The notes beneath the pieces were generated by a model. The model searched no databases, had not been told where the DNA came from, and saw only the letters and a program-made list of their open reading frames with translations. A stretch of DNA of 64,000 nucleotides from NCBI RefSeq assembly GCF_900176355.1, contig NZ_FWXI01000008.1, positions 1 to 64,000 on the forward strand, in the 5' to 3' direction. This DNA comes from Sporomusa malonica. GTDB taxonomy: Bacteria; Bacillota; Negativicutes; Sporomusales; Sporomusaceae. The position numbers and the translations under genes were made by a program. Below are positions 60,161-64,000 of this stretch, in pieces (positions within the stretch are counted from its first letter, which is position 1; every line of letters starts with the position of its first letter).

Positions 60161-60659
60161 ATCTAATACGTCTACTAATTATCGAAGCTAATAACCCACC
60201 CAGAATACCTGTAACTAGCTGAGGCCAGCTCATTGCGAACATAATACCTGCGGCAAGGTTGGGTGGTACGGCAATAAAGGTGAGAAGCCACACAAATGCC
60301 CCATATAGAACTCCGGTTTTCCCGATTGTCCCCAGGAAAACCGCCAACACACGACCCCAACGCAGACTAGCTAAAAACAGGCATATATACGCCGCATTGC
60401 CCAACGCAACAGGAACAATAAAGACTGGCAGCGGTAAAAGCTGCTGAAAATAGGCTGCGACTGGCGCTACTACTGCAATCATAAGCGCTGGCCACAAGCC
60501 AACCTTTTCTGCGGCTATAAGCAAGGCTGAATTAACCAAACTGCCAATAATGAATGTAGACAGAAAAGACGGTATGGGAATTAAAAATCGCAGTGATTGA
60601 AATAGCAGGGTAAGCGCCAGCAGGAGCGCGGCTCTTGTGACAACCTTATGTTCAGACAC
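60159..60659 (-). CDS. ECF transporter S-component-like membrane protein
   Basis: 166 aa, about five to six hydrophobic segments, with an N-terminal ALLLALTLLFQSLRF helix and Ala/Leu-rich packing as in substrate-binding S components of energy-coupling-factor importers. Substrate cannot be told. ATG behind GGGGGGCAGCTAGT. Follows a small membrane-protein gene by 16 bp. Confidence 0.62.
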   Translation of the reverse strand: MSEHKVVTRAALLLALTLLFQSLRFLIPIPSFLSTFIIGSLVNSALLIAAEKVGLWPALMIAVVAPVAAYFQQLLPLPVFIVPVALGNAAYICLFLASLRWGRVLAVFLGTIGKTGVLYGAFVWLLTFIAVPPNLAAGIMFAMSWPQLVTGILGGLLASIISRRIR

Positions 60660-60675
60660 TAGCTGCCCCCCCTGA

Positions 60676-60981
60676 CTATCTGCGCCGACGGTTATTATTA
60701 CCGCGTCCGAACATCATGTAGCCCAAAAGTCCAAGCAGGACTAAGTTAGCAATCATGCCATCCATTATTCCTAAGTCTACCAGAACATTCACGGCAGTTA
60801 AGCCACCAAGAAAGATCATCGAACGCTTCATGTCAATAAAGGGATCACGACGCAACATTAAATACGCCACCCCAAACACCACTAAATCAATAACTACCCA
60901 GGCTAAAGGACTAACAATAAGATACTTAATTATACTGCCTGCAATCATAACTGCCAGAACTTGAAACCACATCTGATTCAT
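60676..60981 (-). CDS. Small membrane protein
   Basis: 101 aa with about three hydrophobic segments (residues 8-40, 52-68, 75-92) and a basic Arg/Asn tail (RGNNNRRRR). Not recognised. Co-oriented and 16 bp from the ECF-like gene, so probably co-transcribed. ATG preceded by AAGGGGGAATTTAG. Confidence 0.65.
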   Translation of the reverse strand: MNQMWFQVLAVMIAGSIIKYLIVSPLAWVVIDLVVFGVAYLMLRRDPFIDMKRSMIFLGGLTAVNVLVDLGIMDGMIANLVLLGLLGYMMFGRGNNNRRRR

Positions 60982-61214
60982 CTAAATTCCCCCTTCTAGT
61001 TTATATATATTTTGGAAAGAAGCAAAACGTCAAAACTAAATAAACCTTTCCCCAATAAGATTATGCCCGCGGATATAAAATTCCTGCATTTCTGTGCTCA
61101 ATTCCAAAGAATATCATAAATAAACATCAACATTTTTCCAATTTAGTGTTTATAGTTTTACAAGTTTGAGCATACTTTTTAATGTAACGATTAACTTTTA
61201 AGGAGTGAATTTTC

Positions 61215-61571
61215 ATGAGTGAAGAAAAAGGCTTTTCTTTTACTCTGTTTGAGCCGCATCGTACTCGTTCGCCCAAAAACGACGAGCCACTTATTGAAGT
61301 ACGTCCTAATGGCCGTATTGTCTTTAACAAAAGAGCCACCCAACTTTTAGAAAACAATCATTTCTGTATGTTGGGCTATGATCCCGAACAACAAGCCCTC
61401 GGCATTCTGCCTATGGAAGAGTTACAGCCCAACACGTTCCCTGTACGTTATGCCGCGAAAGGTGCCTATATCGGCGCAAAGAAGTTCTTTAAGCATTTTG
61501 ATATCTTACCAGGTCAACTAGTTGAAGACACGCCATTTAAAACTGGCCAATTTATCGGTATAACCCTCTAA
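61215..61571 (+). CDS. Hypothetical protein ahead of moxR
   Basis: 118 aa, soluble, no signal peptide; not recognised. Contains VRPNGRIVFNKRATQLL and LGYDPEQQALGILPM, and a C-terminal KFFKHFDILPGQLVED segment; mixed alpha/beta. ATG behind AAGGAGTGAATTTTC, with its own terminator right after, so it is a single-gene unit. Confidence 0.7.
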   Translation: MSEEKGFSFTLFEPHRTRSPKNDEPLIEVRPNGRIVFNKRATQLLENNHFCMLGYDPEQQALGILPMEELQPNTFPVRYAAKGAYIGAKKFFKHFDILPGQLVEDTPFKTGQFIGITL

Positions 61572-61592
61572 CCTGACATTTATTTATACTTT

Positions 61593-61631
61593 AAAACAAA
61601 AGTTACTCACTATGAGTAGCTTTTGTTTTTT
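61593..61631 (+). terminator. Terminator of the 118-aa protein gene
   Basis: AAAACAAAAGTTACTC and its complement with one bulge, loop ACTAT, ending in TTTTTT. Confidence 0.85.
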
Positions 61632-61716
61632 CGGAGAAACGTTTTCTCTTGTCAATTATTATCAATTTGCTGTAAAATTAAAACAACAGCTTGCACGAGA
61701 GATAGGAGAACAAGTT

Positions 61717-62679
61717 ATGGATAAGCAATCTAACACCGTTATAACCATGCCGGAATTACGCATTGCTTTTGAAGCCCAAGGGTACATCAGCGATAAGGAA
61801 CTTTTGACCACTGTCTATTTAGCTTTAAAGTTAGAAAAACCTCTTCTGATCGAAGGTGCGCCCGGTGTTGGCAAGACTGAGATCGCTAAAGTATTAAGTA
61901 AAGTATTTGATACCGAGCTTATCCGCCTTCAATGTTATGAAGGTCTGGACGAAAACAAAGCCTTATATGAATGGAATTATCAGCGCCAGCTAATTAAGAT
62001 TCAGATGAGCAGAGATATCGCTAACCAGTGCATTTCCGAAGAAGATGTTTTTTCTCCAGAGTACTTGCTGGAGCGTCCTTTGCTAAAAGCCATTCGTGCG
62101 GAAAAACGCCCAGTCTTATTAATTGATGAAATTGATAAAACTGATGAAGAGTTTGAAGCATTCTTATTTGAAATCTTATCCGATTTTCAAATATCAATCC
62201 CTGAGCTTGGCACCGTCAGAGCCAAACACATTCCCATAGTGGTACTAACAAGCAACCATGACCGGGAATTATCTGAAGGCTTGCGCCGGCGTTGCATTTA
62301 TCTGTACATCGACTATCCGCCCATTGATAAAGAAATTAATATCATTCGCACCAAAATCCCTGAGGCCACTGAAAAATTGGCTCTGCAAATTGCCACAGCC
62401 GTTAACCACCTGCGCACTAAACTAACCCTTAATAAACAACCATCGATTGCTGAAACGCTTGATTGGACAAGATCGCTTATGGCCATGCACGCCGACCACC
62501 TTGATCCAACCTTGGTTAAACAGACGATGGGTCTGTTGTTTAAAAACCGTGACGATTTAATAGCATTTCAAAAGGATCTAGGTGCCGAGGGACTGTGCGC
62601 AGCTATCAAACAGGAGGATGGCCCTACGGCCATGACCCCAGCTTGTCACTGCCATGGCAACGTAAGTAGTGGGGGCTGA
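61717..62679 (+). CDS. MoxR family AAA+ ATPase
   Basis: 320 aa. Walker A GAPGVGKTE (about 44-52), YEGLDENKALYEWNYQ, Walker B PVLLIDEIDKTDEEF (about 128-142), sensor 1 VVLTSNHDRELS, and arginine-finger region GLRRRC. MoxR ATPases act as chaperones that load metal or mature complexes together with a VWA protein; the next gene encodes such a partner, as in CoxD/CoxE. ATG at 61717 follows AGGAGAACAAGTT; an in-frame TTG-type extension runs through a terminator. Confidence 0.88.
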   Translation: MDKQSNTVITMPELRIAFEAQGYISDKELLTTVYLALKLEKPLLIEGAPGVGKTEIAKVLSKVFDTELIRLQCYEGLDENKALYEWNYQRQLIKIQMSRDIANQCISEEDVFSPEYLLERPLLKAIRAEKRPVLLIDEIDKTDEEFEAFLFEILSDFQISIPELGTVRAKHIPIVVLTSNHDRELSEGLRRRCIYLYIDYPPIDKEINIIRTKIPEATEKLALQIATAVNHLRTKLTLNKQPSIAETLDWTRSLMAMHADHLDPTLVKQTMGLLFKNRDDLIAFQKDLGAEGLCAAIKQEDGPTAMTPACHCHGNVSSGG

Positions 62680-62684
62680 TCGTT

Positions 62685-64000
62685 TTGAACTCGCTAGCTG
62701 ATAATCTAGTAGGTTTTGTTCAGATTTTGCGCCAGCTCGGAGTACGGGTAAGCACGGCAGAAACCATTGATGCTGTCGACAGCCTGACTGTCATTGAACA
62801 TTTTGACCGGGATGAATTTCGTGCCGCCTTAAAAAGCACACTAATCAAAAATGCAGAAGATCGAGCGGCGTTTGACCAAGCCTTTAACCTATTTTTTGTA
62901 CCACCTGAGTCTAAACAACAGCAGCGGGAAGCTTGGGATTCCAAACAGCAGCTTGATCTCGAACAGTCGCAGCAGGTTCAGGAGGAATTAGTCTTCCAGG
63001 GACGCCCCCTCGACCTCCCTGAAGAACTAAAAGACGTCTATAAACGCCTGCCTGAACAGGAAAAACAACGACTACAAGATTTTTTGGAAAAGACCTCGAC
63101 AGGAGCCAATGTTAAAGAGTCTTTTCAGCCCATAGTAGAAAACCTGCTTAAGAGCTCCTTATCCTATCACCATCGCCAGCTTTCACCTGAAGATTTAGCC
63201 CAGCTCGCTGCTGCTCGCCGTCAATTATTGGGTCATCATGAACTTGACCATGTTGTAGAATCGGCGGCAGGTCTTGGCGGTGCAGGAAAAAATCCTTTGC
63301 TGCATAAAAATATGCAGGATATCGCCGAACACGAAATCCCCCAGGTTACTGCCTTGATTAAACGGTTGGCCCACCGCTTAACCACCCGCATTTCCCGCAG
63401 ATTCCGCATGACTGGCCGCCGCAAGCTGATTGACATTCGCCAGAGTATCCGTCGTAATATGCGCTACGGCGGTATCATGATTGCATTAAAATATAAGACT
63501 AAAAAAATTCATAAACCTAATATTGTTGTTGTTTGTGACGTATCAGCCTCAATGACAAAATATGTCCGTTTTACCTTGCCGCTTCTTTATGGGTTATCCA
63601 ATGTTGTAAAAAATATTGAAACCTTCATCTTTGCCACAGATTTAGAAAAAGTAACCGACTATTTTCGGCGTAATGATGATTTTGCCCAAGTAAGCGAAAA
63701 ATTAGTAACAAGCTCTACCCAAATCGGACAAGGCACTAATTTATTTATTGCGCTAACAAGTCTAGAACAAGAATATAAACAGTTATTGTCTCCTTCCACC
63801 CTGCTCTTTATTATCAGTGATGCCAATACCCTGGCACCACTCGAAACAGCCAGTGAGTTATCTGTCATCAGCAAAAAGGTCAAACGGATTTTATGGCTTA
63901 ACACCCAGCCGAAAGAACGCTGGAGCCAAAATAGTGCTATCCCGCTGTTCGCTAAGCACAGCACCATGTTTGAGTGTTATTCGCTGGCACATTTAACTAA
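62685..64000 (+). CDS. VWA domain protein (CoxE-like), partial
   Basis: Open to the right edge, at least 438 codons. N-terminal helical region, an acidic/Gln-rich middle (about 75-110), then a von Willebrand A domain with the MIDAS motif VCDVSASM (DxSxS, about residue 286) and IGQGTNLF (MIDAS Thr). VWA-MoxR pairs assemble metalloenzymes or envelope complexes. Proposed TTG start five bases after the moxR stop, behind GGGGGCTGATCGT. Confidence 0.85.
   Translation, partial: MNSLADNLVGFVQILRQLGVRVSTAETIDAVDSLTVIEHFDRDEFRAALKSTLIKNAEDRAAFDQAFNLFFVPPESKQQQREAWDSKQQLDLEQSQQVQEELVFQGRPLDLPEELKDVYKRLPEQEKQRLQDFLEKTSTGANVKESFQPIVENLLKSSLSYHHRQLSPEDLAQLAAARRQLLGHHELDHVVESAAGLGGAGKNPLLHKNMQDIAEHEIPQVTALIKRLAHRLTTRISRRFRMTGRRKLIDIRQSIRRNMRYGGIMIALKYKTKKIHKPNIVVVCDVSASMTKYVRFTLPLLYGLSNVVKNIETFIFATDLEKVTDYFRRNDDFAQVSEKLVTSSTQIGQGTNLFIALTSLEQEYKQLLSPSTLLFIISDANTLAPLETASELSVISKKVKRILWLNTQPKERWSQNSAIPLFAKHSTMFECYSLAHLT

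Overview
The window looks like chromosome from a low-to-moderate GC, spore-former-type Firmicute with a diderm envelope, most likely a Negativicute of the Sporomusa/Pelosinus kind (inference). Pointers are PyrR-type attenuation ahead of a Bacillus-like pyr operon (pyrB-C-carA-carB-K-D-F-E), LL-diaminopimelate aminotransferase plus DAP decarboxylase, DUF3231 and polysaccharide deacetylase genes, strong AGGAGG ribosome sites, many GTG/TTG starts, and a LolD/FtsX-type envelope ABC system. No rRNA, phage, IS element or CRISPR array was seen.

Layout. 1-3.3 kb: iron(III) fbpABC operon behind a perfect Fur box. 3.4-4.5 kb: DoxX gene and MarR regulator with two matching operators. 4.8-5.3 kb: five tRNAs. 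5.4-6.5 kb: CheY and an orphan protein. 6.7-9.4 kb: NitT/TauT-type ABC importer. 9.4-9.7 kb: three tRNAs. 10-19.8 kb: complete UMP pathway with a tandem-attenuator leader. 19.8-20.9 kb: two YeeE/YedE sulfur transport proteins. 21.1-21.7 kb: four leucine tRNAs alternating GAG/CAG anticodons, with a structured repeat in two spacers. 21.9-28.3 kb: peptide-binding lipoprotein, lytic transglycosylase, coaE, mutM, polA. 28.5-32 kb: L,D-transpeptidase, orphan histidine kinase, MerR protein. 32.1-35.3 kb: tryptophanase with a sigma-54 promoter and a TyrR-like activator. 35.5-37.4 kb: small genes, a frameshifted GNAT gene, a deacetylase and tandem 90-bp repeats. 37.4-43.1 kb: alkaline phosphatase operon and a divergent Tat-exported HD-domain protein, each with its own Pho box. 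43.2-45.7 kb: DUF3231 and an unknown membrane protein. 45.8-48.8 kb: MarR-controlled lysA-dapL. 48.8-54.3 kb: SGNH hydrolase and a BMP-type nucleoside importer. 54.6-55.8 kb: split paralogue of the unknown membrane protein. 56-64 kb: secreted repeat protein, tRNA-Leu, YgjP-like peptidase, C_GCAxxG_C_C protein, PocR-type histidine kinase, ECF-like membrane proteins, and a MoxR ATPase with a VWA partner cut by the right edge.

How genes work together. Several clusters carry visible control sites that tie regulator and target: Fur box with iron uptake; MarR operators with doxX; PyrR boxes with the UMP operon; sigma-54 promoter and adjacent activator with tryptophanase; twin ATTTGTA-N3-TACAAAT operators with a MarR gene and lysA-dapL; and two oppositely oriented Pho boxes that appear to co-regulate alkaline phosphatase (with a downstream DUF3299-LolD-FtsX set) and an exported HD-domain protein.

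Most notable unexplained items are the Pho-linked Tat-HD protein and its neighbours, the covarying structured element in the tRNA-Leu spacers, a dispersed 89-90 bp hairpin repeat with four full and one truncated copy, and the duplicated-unit membrane protein family present once fused and once split by a single in-frame stop.
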